Under the pieces are notes generated by a model, which had not been told where the DNA came from, searched no databases, and was given only the letters and a program-made list of their open reading frames with translations. This document shows, one piece after another, positions 63,549 to 64,000 of a stretch of DNA of 64,000 nt; position 1 is the first letter of the stretch; the number at the start of each line of letters is the position of its first letter. The position numbers were made by a program, and so were the translations under genes. Source of the DNA: Sphingobium arseniciresistens (GTDB lineage Bacteria > Pseudomonadota > Alphaproteobacteria > Sphingomonadales > Sphingomonadaceae); assembly GCA_029167225.1 (NCBI GenBank), contig JARFNK010000002.1, positions 372,001 through 436,000 of the forward strand, written 5' to 3'.

Positions 63549-64000
63549 TGGCATCCTCCTGGCGAAGCCGGCATTGCGCCGGTCTTCTGTCTTAGACATT
63601 GCCCGCCTTTTGGGCTGGGAACGGCTATATGATCCGCGGAAGAGCCTGTTTCAAGCGCTCTCTTGCGCCAACTGTTCCGCGGGTGTTCCGGTTCAAGGTC
63701 GATGCTGCATGGCAATGCCGTTCATGTCGCATCTGCGGTCTCTCGAACTTTGCCGAGAGCTCGTTCTTTCCGGCGTGAAGCGACATGCTATGCGGGCCTG
63801 ACCGCGTCGCGCCGTGGACTGAAATCATCGGCATACGGCAGAATATTTGCGGTCTAGCGGTGCGGCCTGACCTCTGTGCCCGCATCACGTCCCTGGGAGC
63901 GCTGCAATTGGCCATTTTTGAAGAGGCTGATTTGCTTCGAAAAAACGCGATTTCCTTCGCATCTGCCGCAAGCGGCATTGTGCAGATGCCCAAGGCGGAA
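63549..64000. other. Right-edge region without a confident gene
   Basis: I see no convincing gene in this stretch. A minus-strand open frame of 122 codons at 63625-63993 has no ribosome binding site, and its composition (many Ser, Arg and Met) does not look coding. A short inverted repeat, GAAGCCGGC...GCCGGTCTTC, lies at about 63564-63587 just upstream of the urcA ribosome binding site. Confidence 0.4.

Overview
The window is a high-GC chromosomal segment whose gene content points to an alphaproteobacterium of the Sphingomonadaceae. The pointers are a UrcA-family protein, NDUFA12, DUF2155, DUF4112 and CsbD proteins, a Sphingomonas-type TonB-dependent receptor, and a palindromic intergenic repeat of the kind scattered through sphingomonad genomes. 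I see no tRNA, rRNA, insertion sequence, prophage or CRISPR array. Assignment below family level is not possible from this sequence alone.

Layout. Positions 1-2.7 kb hold a truncated LuxR-type response regulator, an AT-rich gap of about 0.8 kb, a small coiled-coil lipoprotein, a YkuD L,D-transpeptidase-like protein and a Rap1a/Tai-like periplasmic protein. Positions 2.8-10.9 kb hold a GGDEF-EAL protein, an MBL hydrolase, a DUF4230 protein, nadA, a cardiolipin synthase, nadC and an RNase T2. Positions 11-20 kb hold a DUF4112 protein, an orphan peptide-binding lipoprotein, a BaiN-type flavoprotein, an alpha/beta hydrolase, and a three-gene tripartite efflux operon (outer-membrane factor, EmrA, EmrB) divergent from its TetR repressor.

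Positions 20-31.6 kb form the most distinctive block. It has three tandem secreted M20 amidohydrolase paralogues, a TonB-dependent receptor, a divergent Lrp/AsnC regulator and a large metzincin-motif metalloprotease. Together they look like an uptake and hydrolysis locus for peptides or N-acyl amino acids.

Positions 31.6-43 kb hold a gamma-carbonic anhydrase-like protein, a transaldolase, aat, the recX-DUF192-NDUFA12-DUF2155 operon, a fatty acyl-AMP ligase, a ParA ATPase, a LacI regulator, and a formate-dehydrogenase-like molybdoenzyme with fdhD. Positions 43-50.5 kb hold a GH127 glycosidase, the aroQ-accB-accC-arsC cluster, a thiS-thiG fusion, a MarR-like regulator and CsbD. Positions 50.7-57.3 kb hold a 3-oxoacid CoA-transferase pair split by an acid phosphatase gene, an epimerase-like gene, and a glutathione-dependent formaldehyde module (adhC, a VOC protein, purU, fghA). 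Positions 57.4-64 kb hold a metallophosphatase, glnA and glnB, map, a GFA-family protein, a CinA-like protein and UrcA.

The metabolic genes link at several points: NAD synthesis (nadA, nadC), fatty-acid initiation (accBC), C1 and formate handling (adhC, fghA, purU, and possibly the molybdoenzyme), and nitrogen assimilation (glnBA). All calls were made by reading the sequence without database searches, so family names rest on recognised motifs and order, and alternative starts are given where they matter.
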